The position numbers and the translations under genes were made by a program. Below are positions 53,026 through 61,400 of a DNA stretch of 64,000 bases, one piece after another (positions within the stretch are counted from its first letter, which is position 1; the number at the start of each line of letters is the position of its first letter). The notes below the pieces were generated by a model that searched no databases, had not been told where the DNA came from, and was given only the letters and a program-made list of their open reading frames with translations. Origin of the DNA: Rhodanobacter thiooxydans (lineage in GTDB: Bacteria > Pseudomonadota > Gammaproteobacteria > Xanthomonadales > Rhodanobacteraceae); NCBI RefSeq assembly GCF_030291135.1, contig NZ_CP127409.1:3162001-3226000 (forward strand), read 5' to 3'.

Positions 53026-54405
53026 ATGACTTCGTTCACCTCGCTCCCACTCAAACCCGCCCTGCTCGCCAGCGTGGAAACCCTCGGCTACACGGAGATG
53101 ACCCCGGTGCAGGCGCAAAGCCTGCCGCCGATGCTGCAAGGGCGCGACGTGATCGCGCAGGCGCAGACCGGCAGCGGCAAGACCGCGGCGTTCGGGCTGA
53201 GCCTGCTGCAGGCGCTGGACGCGGACACGATCCGGCTGCAGGCGCTGGTGCTGTGCCCCACCCGCGAGCTGGCCGACCAGGTCAGCAAGGCGATCCGCAA
53301 GCTGGCGGCGAACATCCCGAACGTGAAGCTCCTGACCCTGTGCGGCGGCATGCCGCTGGGGCCGCAGCTCGCCTCGCTCACCCACGATCCGCACATCGTG
53401 GTCGGCACCCCCGGTCGCGTGCAGGAACACCTCAAGCGCGGCAGCCTGCACGGCGGCGGCATCAAGGTGCTGGTGCTGGACGAAGCCGACCGCATGCTCG
53501 ACATGGGTTTCAGCGAGGCAATCGACGACATCATCGGGCGCATCGCGAAGCACCACCAGACCCTGCTGTTCTCCGCCACGTATCCGGACGAGATCCGTGC
53601 GGTGAGCCAGCGCGTGCAGAAGGACCCGGTGGTGGTCACGGTGGAGGCGCCGGCCGAGCAGAAACCGGCGATCGAGCAGCAGTTCATCGAGGCGGAGCCG
53701 GCGCAGAAGCCCGATGCGCTGGCGCAGCTGCTCGCCGGTGAACGTGGCCAGCACGCGCTGGTGTTCTGCAACATGCGTCGCGACGTCGACGCGGTGGCGC
53801 AGGAGCTGGACCACCGCGGTTACTCCGCGCTGGCCCTGCATGGCGACATGGAGCAGCGCGACCGCGACGAGGTGCTGGTGCGCTTCGCCAACCGCAGCTG
53901 CAACGTGCTGGTGGCCACCGACGTGGCCGCGCGCGGGCTGGACATCGCCGCGCTGCCGCTGGTGCTGAGCTACGACGTCGCGCACGACCCGGACACCCAC
54001 ACCCACCGCATCGGCCGCACCGGCCGCGCCGGCGAATCCGGCCTGGCGATCACGCTGTGCACGCCGCGCGAGCGGCCGAAGGCGGCGAACATCGAGGAAC
54101 TCGGCGGCACGCCGCTGCCGTGGCGTACGCTGAAACTCGCGCCGCCGCGCGGCAAGACCCTGCACCTGGCGCCGATGAAGACGCTGGTGATCGACGCCGG
54201 CCGCCAGGACAAGCTGCGCCCCGGCGACATCCTCGGCGCGCTCACCGGCGATGCCGGTCTGGAGGCGAAGGACATCGGCAAGATCGACGTGTTCGCCACC
54301 CGCGCCTATGTGGCGATCAGCCGCGCACTGGCGAACAAGGCACTGGAGCGCCTGCGCGCGGGCAAGATCAAGGGCCGCAACTTCCGCGTGCGTCCGCTAG
54401 GCTAG
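53026..54405 (+). CDS. dbpA: ATP-dependent RNA helicase DbpA
   Basis: DEAD-box helicase that is activated by 23S rRNA hairpin 92 and acts in 50S assembly. It is 459 aa. Motifs are AQTGSGKT, PTRELA, TPGR, DEAD (VLDEADRMLDMGF), SAT, and HRIGRTGRAG. The C-terminal about 75 residues form the DbpA RNA-binding domain (RPGDILGALTGDAGLEAKDIGKIDVF), which separates it from RhlE or SrmB. The start is the ATG at 53026. It is followed by the glutaminyl cyclase gene 27 bases downstream. Confidence 0.94.
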   Translation: MTSFTSLPLKPALLASVETLGYTEMTPVQAQSLPPMLQGRDVIAQAQTGSGKTAAFGLSLLQALDADTIRLQALVLCPTRELADQVSKAIRKLAANIPNVKLLTLCGGMPLGPQLASLTHDPHIVVGTPGRVQEHLKRGSLHGGGIKVLVLDEADRMLDMGFSEAIDDIIGRIAKHHQTLLFSATYPDEIRAVSQRVQKDPVVVTVEAPAEQKPAIEQQFIEAEPAQKPDALAQLLAGERGQHALVFCNMRRDVDAVAQELDHRGYSALALHGDMEQRDRDEVLVRFANRSCNVLVATDVAARGLDIAALPLVLSYDVAHDPDTHTHRIGRTGRAGESGLAITLCTPRERPKAANIEELGGTPLPWRTLKLAPPRGKTLHLAPMKTLVIDAGRQDKLRPGDILGALTGDAGLEAKDIGKIDVFATRAYVAISRALANKALERLRAGKIKGRNFRVRPLG

Positions 54406-54432
54406 GCACCCCGACTCCCGGAAGCCGATCCG

Positions 54433-55212
54433 ATGCCGCGCTGGTCCGTCCGCCTCCTCGCCTTCGCCCTGCTCGCCGGCAGCGCTGCCGCGCACGCCGC
54501 CGACATCCCGGTCTACGGCTACCGGATCGTGCACGCCTATCCGCACGACACCGGCGCCTATACCGAGGGGCTGTTCTACAAGGATGGCTACCTCTACGAA
54601 AGCACCGGCCAGGTCGGCCAGTCGACCGTGCGCAAGGTGGCGCTGGAGACGGGTGAAGTGCTGCAGCGCCACCGCCTGCCGAAACAGTACTTCGGCGAAG
54701 GCATCGTCGACTGGAAGGACCGCCTGGTGCAGCTCACCTGGCAAAGCGGCACCGGCTTCGTCTACAACCTGGCCAGCTTCACGCCGCAACGCAATTTCAG
54801 CTACCCCGGCGAAGGCTGGGCGCTGACCCGCGACGACACGCACCTGTACATGAGCGACGGCACACCGGTGCTGCGCGTGCTCGATCCGGACACGCTCGAG
54901 GTGGTGCGCCGCATCCACGTCACCGCCGACGGCGAGCCGGTGCACAACCTCAACGAGCTGGAGTGGGTCGACGGCGAGATCTACGCCAACGTGTGGCTCA
55001 CCGACCGCATCGCGCGGATCGACCCGGCCAGCGGCCACGTGATCGGCTGGATCGACCTCAGCGGCCTGTTCGACATCAACCGGCTGCCGAACCCCGAGGA
55101 CGACGTGCTCAACGGCATCGCCTGGGACGCGCAGCGCAAGCGCCTGTTCGTCACCGGTAAATGCTGGCCACAGCTGTTCCAGATCGAACTGGTGAAGCAG
55201 CCCTCGCACTGA
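54433..55212 (+). CDS. Secreted glutaminyl-peptide cyclotransferase
   Basis: Converts N-terminal glutamine of proteins to pyroglutamate, protecting them from aminopeptidases. It is a 259-aa beta-propeller protein with a signal peptide (cleavage near AHA-ADIPV). Family segments are YTEGLFYKDGYLYESTGQVGQS, FGEGIVDWKDRLVQLTW, and NELEWVDGEIYANVWLTDRIARIDP, and NGIAWD near the end. The catalytic Glu of the TEGL motif is present. This is the plant/bacterial-type enzyme, not the metal-dependent animal one. Confidence 0.9.
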   Translation: MPRWSVRLLAFALLAGSAAAHAADIPVYGYRIVHAYPHDTGAYTEGLFYKDGYLYESTGQVGQSTVRKVALETGEVLQRHRLPKQYFGEGIVDWKDRLVQLTWQSGTGFVYNLASFTPQRNFSYPGEGWALTRDDTHLYMSDGTPVLRVLDPDTLEVVRRIHVTADGEPVHNLNELEWVDGEIYANVWLTDRIARIDPASGHVIGWIDLSGLFDINRLPNPEDDVLNGIAWDAQRKRLFVTGKCWPQLFQIELVKQPSH

Positions 55213-55309
55213 GCCCAGGCAACGTCAAAGCGCGTCGAGATGCACCGGCCGCGCCTGCGGCACGTCATCGTCGCCCAGCGTGGCCGCCACGCCTTCGCGC
55301 GGCTGATGG

Positions 55310-56548
55310 CTACGCGCCCAGCAGCCGGCGCGCGGCCGCGCGGCCGGCGAGCAGGCCGCTGGCGAAGCAGGCAGTGAGCAGGTAGCCGCCGGTGGGCGCC
55401 TCCCAGTCCAGCATCTCGCCGACGCAGAACACGCCGGGGCGGGCGCGCAGCATCAGGTCTTCATCCAGCGCTTCCAGCCGCACGCCGCCAGCGGTGCTGA
55501 TCGCCTCGGCGACCGGCCTTGGTGCGCGCAAACGCAGCGGCAAGGCCTTCAGTTGCGCGGCCAGCGCCAGCGGATCGGCCAGGGTGGGCTTGTCGGTGAG
55601 TTCGAACACCAGCGCGCACTTCGCCTTGTCCAGCCCGGCGCGGCGGCGCAGCCAGTCACCGAGGCTATGCCGGCCGCGCGGCGCGGCCAGACGTCCGGCG
55701 AGTACGGCCTCGCTGTAGCCGGGCACCAGGTCCAGTTGCAGCAAAGCTTCGCCGTGTTCACGGATCTGCTCACGCAGCTCGGCGCCGATCGCATAGACCA
55801 GGCTGCCCTCGATGCCGTACTCGCTGAGCACGCATTCGCCCTGGCGCGAATGGCCCACGCCGTGGCGGTCGATCCAGTGCGCCACCACCGGTTTCAACGG
55901 GGCGCCGGCGAAGCGGGTGGCCAGATGCTCGCTCCATGCCAGCTCGAAGCCGCAGTTCGCCGGCTGCAGTGGCGCAAGGTCGACGCCGGCCTGCCGCAGC
56001 GGCGCCACCCAGGCGCCATCGGAACCCAGCTGCGGCCAGCTGGCGCCGCCGAGCGCGAGCACCGTCGCCGCGGCCGCCACCGTGCGCTCGCCCTGTGCCG
56101 TGGCGAAGTGCAGCGCGCCATCGTCGTTCCAGCCCAGCCAGCGATGGCGCAGGTGGAACGTCACGCCGGACTCGCGCAGGCGGCGCAGCCAGCCGCGCAG
56201 CAACGGCGCCGCCTTCAGGTCGGAGGGAAACACCCGGCCGGAGCTGCCGGCGAAGGTCTCCACGCCGAGCCCGCGCGCCCAGGCGCGCAACGCCTCCGCG
56301 TCGAACGCGTCGAGCCAGCGTCCCACCTCGTCGCGACGCGCGCCGTAGCGCTCGACAAAACGGGCGCGCGGCTCGCCGTGGGTGAGGTTGAGGCCGCCCT
56401 TGCCGGCCAGCAGGAATTTCCGCCCGACAGAACCTTTCGCGTCGTACAGGTCGACCGCCACGCCAGCCGCGCAGGCGGCCTCCGCCGCCATCAGTCCCGC
56501 CGGACCGCCGCCGATGATCGCCAGTCGGGGAGAAGCTGTCCGGGTCAT
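55310..56548 (-). CDS. FAD-dependent flavoprotein, HI0933/BaiN-like (TIGR03862 type)
   Basis: A 412-aa NAD(P)/FAD-dependent oxidoreductase. The FAD Rossmann motif is IIGGGPAGLMAAEAA at the N-terminus; KFLLAGKGGLNLTHGE is the HI0933 signature, and FCVGEMLDWEAPTGGYLLTACFASG is the second FAD-binding segment. Substrate and partner are unknown in bacteria. The start is the ATG at 56548; an in-frame upstream start would add 18 unlike residues. It lies alone on the minus strand, divergent from the protease locus. Confidence 0.88.
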   Translation of the reverse strand: MTRTASPRLAIIGGGPAGLMAAEAACAAGVAVDLYDAKGSVGRKFLLAGKGGLNLTHGEPRARFVERYGARRDEVGRWLDAFDAEALRAWARGLGVETFAGSSGRVFPSDLKAAPLLRGWLRRLRESGVTFHLRHRWLGWNDDGALHFATAQGERTVAAAATVLALGGASWPQLGSDGAWVAPLRQAGVDLAPLQPANCGFELAWSEHLATRFAGAPLKPVVAHWIDRHGVGHSRQGECVLSEYGIEGSLVYAIGAELREQIREHGEALLQLDLVPGYSEAVLAGRLAAPRGRHSLGDWLRRRAGLDKAKCALVFELTDKPTLADPLALAAQLKALPLRLRAPRPVAEAISTAGGVRLEALDEDLMLRARPGVFCVGEMLDWEAPTGGYLLTACFASGLLAGRAAARRLLGA

Positions 56549-57012
56549 CCGCGCATGGTCGCATGCCGCCCGCACGCCATGCACGGATGGATGACGCCAC
56601 ACGCCACGACCGACCGGGCCGGAGTCCGCAAGTCCGAGCCAACTGAATCAGAAATAAACTGGATAACCCCATCGAGGCGGATTTATGCGGTTTATCGCCG
56701 GCGCGATTATCGCAAAATAACACGATACCTGCCGTGTCCGTTCCTGGAAAATCCGTCGAAACGCAGATAATTACGTATTCGCCAGCCTGATTCCGCATAC
56801 GGGTGAACGATGCCGCCTCCCGCCCCGGTCGCCTGCAAACGCTTGGACCGGGCACGCGCCATGGCCATTCATCTGCTTGATATGAATGAAATAATATCAC
56901 CATGCATGGTGCCGGCCACGAAATACATCCAGCGCCATTGCCCGGCATGCCGTGGCAACGACGATTATCGAAAATACCTGCGACTTAACCGCATCAACGT
57001 AATTCCATGATT
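56549..57012. other. AT-richer intergenic region before the protease locus
   Basis: No gene is supported. Base composition is clearly less GC-rich than the surroundings (for example TGATATGAATGAAATAATA near 56879). A 66-codon open frame at 56810-57010 has no ribosome site, family resemblance or typical codon use. The region holds the upstream control sequence of the first protease gene, and may contain additional binding sites. Confidence 0.5.
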
Positions 57013-57028
57013 ATGTGACGGCAATCAC
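57013..57028 (+). promoter_or_regulatory. CRP/Clp-family binding site
   Basis: TGTGACGGCAATCACC matches the CRP-type consensus TGTGA-N6-TCACA at nine of ten defined bases. Its centre is about 63 bases before the predicted transcription start, the class I activator position. In xanthomonads the CRP-like protein Clp binds the same consensus and activates extracellular enzyme genes unless c-di-GMP is bound; that this site is used here is inference. Confidence 0.65.
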
Positions 57029-57048
57029 CCATCATTTCAAAAAGTCCT

Positions 57049-57077
57049 ATTGACTGGTTTCATCTGTAACTCATACC
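57049..57077 (+). promoter_or_regulatory. Predicted promoter of the first HEYAE protease gene
   Basis: TTGACT at 57049-57054 is a good -35 box. Seventeen bases later CATACC takes the -10 position, a weak match that fits an activator-dependent promoter. The block from TTTCAAAAAGTCCTATTGAC is nearly the same before the second paralogue (TTTGAAAAAATCCTATTGAC). Confidence 0.55.
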
Positions 57078-57084
57078 GTCGCCG

Positions 57085-57112
57085 CATCCGCCAATGGGGA
57101 GCTTGGCGGATG
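57085..57112 (+). promoter_or_regulatory. 5'-terminal stem-loop in the leader of the first protease gene
   Basis: CATCCGCCAA pairs perfectly with TTGGCGGATG around an eight-base loop TGGGGAGC. It would lie at or within a few bases of the transcript's 5' end, 201 bases before the ATG. The second paralogue has the same structure in the same place with a compensatory pair change. A role in mRNA stability or in protein binding to the GGGGAG loop is inferred. Confidence 0.65.
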
Positions 57113-57313
57113 ATCCTGCCGCCACGCCTCTGCAAGACCATTTCGATTCTGCATTCGGCCCTGAGGGAAAGCTGGGGGAGGGCCAGGCGCGAAGCACGGG
57201 ATCGCAAGGCAATCCAAAAAACTCTGTGCCGCGTCTGTCCGCGGCACTCCATGACATGAGGTCCTCACGACCCCATCGGGGTTCGTTTGCCTCAAAAACT
57301 TTGGGAGTTCCAC

Positions 57314-59386
57314 ATGCTAGGCAATCTTCGAATGAAGTCGTGGGCCCTCGTGGCGGGGGCCGCCATCCTGGCGGCGTCCACCGCGGCGGCCACCAATGCG
57401 GTACCCGCACAAGGTGCGGCTACGCCAGCGGCGGCAAGCAACCCGACAACCAACCCCTACTCGCCGGCCTACGGTCATGCCTATCGTCATGGCGTGTTTC
57501 CCACCAAGGAAGCCCATGCCCGGATGAAGCAGTACCAGGCGCTGCAGGCGACCTCCACCACGGCCGCCACCGGCACCGAAACACTCAGCTACGGCGGTGG
57601 CGTCGACGGCATCGGCGTCACCAGCGGCACGCCGAAGGTCTACATCGTGGTCTACGGCAGCCAGTGGGGCACGGCCAGCACCAACAGCAGCGGCAACATG
57701 ACCCTCTCGGGCGACGCCTACGGTGCCGTGCCTTACCTGGAAAACCTGTTCAAGGGCCTGGGTACCGGCGGCGAGCTGTGGTCGGGCGTGATGACGCAGT
57801 ACTGCGACGGTTCCTCGGTATCCAGCGGCGCCACCTTCTGCCCCAGCGGCGCCCCGACCATCGGTTATCCGACCGGCGGCGCCTTCGTCAACATCTGGTA
57901 CGACAATTCGGTGGCCTCGCCGTCCAACGCCACCGGCGCGCAGCTCGCGCAGGAAGCGATCAAGGCCGCGCAGCATTTCGGCAACACCACGGCGGCCTCC
58001 AACCGCTACGTGCAGTACGTGATCCTGTCACCGACCGGTACCCATCCCGACGGCTTCAACACCAGCACCGGGCAGTTCTGCGCCTGGCACGACTGGAACG
58101 GCGACCAGAGCGTCAGCTCGCCGGTGGGCGACGTTGCGTTCACCAACATGCCGTACGTGCATGACATGGGCACGAGCTGCGGCATGAACTCGGTCAACGG
58201 CAGCGCGGGTGCGCTGGACGGCTTCTCGATCGTGGAAGGCCACGAGTACGCCGAGACCGTCACCGACCAGAACCCGGCCGGCGGCTGGACCAACCATACC
58301 GGCGACGCGACCTACAACGGTCAGGAAAACGGTGACGAGTGCGCCTGGATCACCTCCGGCCAGGGTGCCACGGCGAACGTGACCATGGGCAACGGCACCT
58401 ACCCGATGCAGAGCACCTGGTCGAACGACACCAACGAGTGCGACCTCTCCCACCCGATCGTGGGCGGCGGAACGTCGACCGGTGGCACGCCGGCGGCCAA
58501 CTTCAGCTACACCACCAGCGGCCTCACCGCCAGCTTCACCGACAGCTCCACCGACAATGGCGGCACGCTTTCCGCCCACTCGTGGAACTTCGGCGACAGC
58601 AGCAGCTCGACCGCCACCAACCCGAGCCACACCTATGCGGCAGCCGGCACCTACAGCGTCAGCGAGACGGTGACCGACAGTGTGAATGGCCAGACCAGCA
58701 GCACCACGCAATCGGTGACGGTCTCCAGCGGCAGCGGCGGTGGCGGTAACGTGCTGCAGAACGGCGTGGCGATCACCGGCCAGTCCGGCGCGCAGGGCGC
58801 ACAGTTGTTCTACACGGTGGTGATCCCGGCCGGCGCCAGCAACCTGGTGATCTCCGAGTCCGGCGGCACCGGCGACGCCGACCTGTACACCAAGTTCGGC
58901 TCCGCCCCGACCCTGACGAGCTATGACTGCCGGCCGTACCTCACCGGCAACAACGAGAGCTGCACCGTGGCCTCGCCCCAGGCCGGCACCTACTACGTCA
59001 TGCTGAACGGCTACGCCGCGTTCTCCGGCGTCAGCGTCAAGGCCACCTGGAGCACCAGCAGCGGTGGCGGCGGCAACGTGCTGCAGAACGGCGTGGCGGC
59101 CACCGGCCTGACTGCCACCACCGGCAACAGCGTCAACTACACCATGGTCGTGCCCGCCGGCGCTACCAACCTGAGCTTCAAGATTGCCGGCAGCGTGGGT
59201 GACGCGGACCTGTACGTGAAGTTCGGTTCCGCCCCAACCACCTCGAGCTACGACTGCCGGCCGTACCTGACCGGCGACAACGAAACCTGCACGATCAGCA
59301 ATGTGCAGGCCGGTACGTACTACGTGATGGTGCGTGCCTACCAGAGCTATTCGGGCGTCAGCCTGACCGGCAGCTACACGCCGTAA
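57314..59386 (+). CDS. Secreted HEYAE-motif protein with PKD and two PPC domains, putative metallopeptidase
   Basis: A 690-aa exported protein. A signal peptide (cleavage near TAAA-TNAV) and a short pro-like region precede a core of about 350 residues. The core has VYIVVYGSQWG, six cysteines (e.g. YCDG, FCAWHDW, ECAW) and GHEYAETVTDQNPAGGW. The last holds His310-Glu311-x-x-Glu314, resembling a zinc-site helix; ENGDEC (from Glu338) may add a ligand. A PKD domain (about 393-475; SHTYAAAGTYSVSETVTD) and two PPC domains (about 478-578 and 588-690) follow, joined by Gly/Ser linkers. PKD and PPC tails are typical of secreted peptidases, supporting that role; activity is inference. The ATG at 57314 has GGGAG upstream. 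Confidence 0.8.
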   Translation: MLGNLRMKSWALVAGAAILAASTAAATNAVPAQGAATPAAASNPTTNPYSPAYGHAYRHGVFPTKEAHARMKQYQALQATSTTAATGTETLSYGGGVDGIGVTSGTPKVYIVVYGSQWGTASTNSSGNMTLSGDAYGAVPYLENLFKGLGTGGELWSGVMTQYCDGSSVSSGATFCPSGAPTIGYPTGGAFVNIWYDNSVASPSNATGAQLAQEAIKAAQHFGNTTAASNRYVQYVILSPTGTHPDGFNTSTGQFCAWHDWNGDQSVSSPVGDVAFTNMPYVHDMGTSCGMNSVNGSAGALDGFSIVEGHEYAETVTDQNPAGGWTNHTGDATYNGQENGDECAWITSGQGATANVTMGNGTYPMQSTWSNDTNECDLSHPIVGGGTSTGGTPAANFSYTTSGLTASFTDSSTDNGGTLSAHSWNFGDSSSSTATNPSHTYAAAGTYSVSETVTDSVNGQTSSTTQSVTVSSGSGGGGNVLQNGVAITGQSGAQGAQLFYTVVIPAGASNLVISESGGTGDADLYTKFGSAPTLTSYDCRPYLTGNNESCTVASPQAGTYYVMLNGYAAFSGVSVKATWSTSSGGGGNVLQNGVAATGLTATTGNSVNYTMVVPAGATNLSFKIAGSVGDADLYVKFGSAPTTSSYDCRPYLTGDNETCTISNVQAGTYYVMVRAYQSYSGVSLTGSYTP

Positions 59387-59443
59387 GCGGCATGGCATGA
59401 AACGGCGCGCAGGGACGCGCGCCGGAATCTGTCTGGAACCGGA

Positions 59444-59471
59444 GGCCCGATCGGCGACGATCGGGCCTTTT
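59444..59471 (+). terminator. Intrinsic terminator of the first HEYAE protease gene
   Basis: GGCCCGATCG pairs with CGATCGGGCC around loop GCGA, followed by TTTT. The hairpin is base-for-base the same as the one behind the second paralogue at 62600. Confidence 0.85.
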
Positions 59472-59535
59472 CGTTTCCACACGCCCGGGCACCCACCGCG
59501 TTGTATCGTTGCCATTCCGACGCCGAGGAAGATGG

Positions 59536-60924
59536 ATGATGTTCCGAGCCATGCCGCTACTGCCTTTCCTCCTGCTGGCGGCGGCCAGCGCCAGCCAGGC
59601 GGCACAGGCGCCGGCCGCGCCGTTGCAGCAACCGGCGCTGCACGCGCTGGCCACGGCGCCAAGCGAGGCGGAACTGCGCGCCACGATCACCAAGCTGGTC
59701 GGCTTCGGCACCCGCCACACGCTATCCGACACGAAGTCCGATACCCGTGGCATCGGCGCCGCGCGGCGCTGGGTGAAGTCGCGCTTTGAGGCGATCTCGA
59801 AGGACTGCGGCGGCTGCATCGAGGTGGTCACGCCCTCGCAAGTCTTCAGCGGCAAGCGCATCCCCACGCCAACCGAGGTGATGGACGTGGTTGCGATCAA
59901 ACGTGGCCGGCGCGACCCGCAGCGGGTGATCGTGATGACCGGCCACCTCGACTCGCGCGCCAGCGACGTGATGGACGCCACCAGCGACGCGCCCGGCGCG
60001 AACGACGACGCCTCCGGCGTGGCCGCGCTGATGGAAGCCGCGCGGCTGCTGTCGAAGCATGACAACGACGCCACCCTGGTGTTCGCCGCGCTGTCCGGCG
60101 AGGAGCAGGGCCTGTACGGCGGCAAGGTGCTGGCCGACTACGCGGTCGCGCACGGCTGGCAGGTCGAGGCCGATCTCAACAACGACATCGTGGGCAACAG
60201 CCAGGGCCAGAACGGGGTGCGCGACAACACCACGGTGCGGGTGTTCTCCGAGGGCACCCGCAGCAACGAGACGCCGGCCCAGGCCAACTACCGCCGCTAC
60301 CACGGCGGCGAAGTGGATTCACCCTCGCGCAACCTCGCCCGCTACCTCGACCGCCTCGCCGACAACTACCTGCCCGACTTTCGCGTAAACATGATCTACC
60401 GCACCGACCGCTACGGCCGCGGCGGCGACCAGGTGCCGTTCCTGGAAGCCGGCTACCCTGCCGTGCGGGTCACCGAGGCGCACGAGGACTACACCCGGCA
60501 GCACCAGGACCTGCGCACCGAGCACGGCATCCATTACGGCGACACCCTCGACGGCATCGACTTCCGCTACCTCGCCCGCGTCACGGCGTTGAACACCATC
60601 GCCATGGCCGCGCTTAGCCGCGCGCCGGCGCCACCGACCGGCATCGACATCGCCGGGGCCGTGGCCACCGACACCACGCTGACATGGCACAAGGTGCCCG
60701 GCGCCGCCGGCTATCGCGTGCACTGGCGCGACACCACCGCGGCGCAATGGCAGCATGCGCGCGCGGTCGGCGACGTCGATCAGGCCGTGCTCAAGGACGT
60801 GGTGATCGACGACGGGTTCTTCGGCGTGTCCTCGGTCTCCGCCGACGGCTACGAGAGCCCGGTAGTGTTCCCCGGCGACGCCGGCAGCTTCGAGCGCTCG
60901 CCGGCACCCGCCGGCCAGCCCTGA
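59536..60924 (+). CDS. Secreted M28-family aminopeptidase
   Basis: A dizinc peptidase of about 462 aa. A signal peptide (cleavage near SQA-AQAP) is followed by the M28 domain (about 45-370). The metal and catalytic motifs are visible: MTGHLDSRASD (His, Asp), GANDDASGVAAL (bridging Asp), SGEEQGLYGG (general-base Glu and metal Glu), NNDIVGN, and the final His in the GIHYGDTLDGIDF region. The C-terminal about 90 residues (TDTTLTWHKVPGAAGYRVHWRD) look like a fibronectin type III domain. The start is ATG 59536 or 59539, both after GAGGAAG. It stands between the two HEYAE paralogues and probably acts outside the cell with them. Confidence 0.9.
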   Translation: MMFRAMPLLPFLLLAAASASQAAQAPAAPLQQPALHALATAPSEAELRATITKLVGFGTRHTLSDTKSDTRGIGAARRWVKSRFEAISKDCGGCIEVVTPSQVFSGKRIPTPTEVMDVVAIKRGRRDPQRVIVMTGHLDSRASDVMDATSDAPGANDDASGVAALMEAARLLSKHDNDATLVFAALSGEEQGLYGGKVLADYAVAHGWQVEADLNNDIVGNSQGQNGVRDNTTVRVFSEGTRSNETPAQANYRRYHGGEVDSPSRNLARYLDRLADNYLPDFRVNMIYRTDRYGRGGDQVPFLEAGYPAVRVTEAHEDYTRQHQDLRTEHGIHYGDTLDGIDFRYLARVTALNTIAMAALSRAPAPPTGIDIAGAVATDTTLTWHKVPGAAGYRVHWRDTTAAQWQHARAVGDVDQAVLKDVVIDDGFFGVSSVSADGYESPVVFPGDAGSFERSPAPAGQP

Positions 60925-61127
60925 GTCGGACTGCCGCCACTGCGCCCCCCTCAACGCCGAGGATACCGGCATCCCTTCGGGATTATCCCGGGCAGCGACA
61001 GACACCCGTTTCCGCAATAACTTTCGTATTAATCGCAATTAATTGATGTCGATTAATCCGATGGTGGAACGAAGGTGTTTTTCGCCGTGAAGATTCTGCT
61101 TTTTGTTCCATATTTGAAAAAATCCTA
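60925..61127. other. Intergenic region before the second HEYAE protease gene
   Basis: No gene is seen. The second half (about 61015-61125) is AT-richer (ATTAATCGCAATTAATTG near 61030, itself a partial palindrome). A CRP/Clp site comparable with that before the first paralogue was looked for and not found; only a half-site-like CGTGA is present near 61086. Confidence 0.45.
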
Positions 61128-61156
61128 TTGACGGTTTTCGCCCGCCTAACCTAAGT
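61128..61156 (+). promoter_or_regulatory. Predicted promoter of the second HEYAE protease gene
   Basis: TTGACG at 61128-61133 is a good -35 box; seventeen bases later CTAAGT (or the overlapping TAACCT) takes the -10 position, a weak match. The upstream block TTTGAAAAAATCCTA is shared with the first paralogue. Confidence 0.5.
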
Positions 61157-61163
61157 TGGCGGG

Positions 61164-61190
61164 ATTCGCCAATCGGGGAGGTTGGCGAAT
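61164..61190 (+). promoter_or_regulatory. 5'-terminal stem-loop in the leader of the second protease gene
   Basis: ATTCGCCAA pairs perfectly with TTGGCGAAT around loop TCGGGGAGG. The core CGCCAA/TTGGCG, the GGGGAG loop and the following GATCC are the same as in the first paralogue, while one inner C-G pair is replaced by T-A. It lies 210 bases before the ATG. Confidence 0.65.
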
Positions 61191-61400
61191 GATCCCCGAG
61201 GGAGGCCCGGCCACACCGGTATCCCGGAAAAGCGACGGCGGTCTCGTCCGAAGGATGCAATCAGGGACGACCGCTGGTATTCACGGGATCCCGTTCCAGC
61301 CTGCAATGCCATTACTTGCCGCATGCAATGCGGCCATTCCCGCATGGGGTCGATTCGACCGCACCGGGTCCGTTTGTCCTAAAAATTCACGGGGAGTCAT

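Noticed and set aside
55213-55309. Possible gene remnant on the minus strand after the flavoprotein gene
   Set aside because: One frame reads EGVAATLGDDDVPQARPVHL before a stop, but it has no start codon, is under 30 codons and matches nothing I recognise.
56810-57010. 66-codon open frame before the protease locus
   Set aside because: No ribosome site, no recognisable family, and it overlaps the regulatory region (its end is next to the CRP/Clp site).
61086-61101. Second CRP/Clp site before the second protease gene
   Set aside because: Only the left half-site (CGTGA) resembles the consensus; the right half (TGCTT) does not, and the distance to the -35 box differs from that of the first copy.
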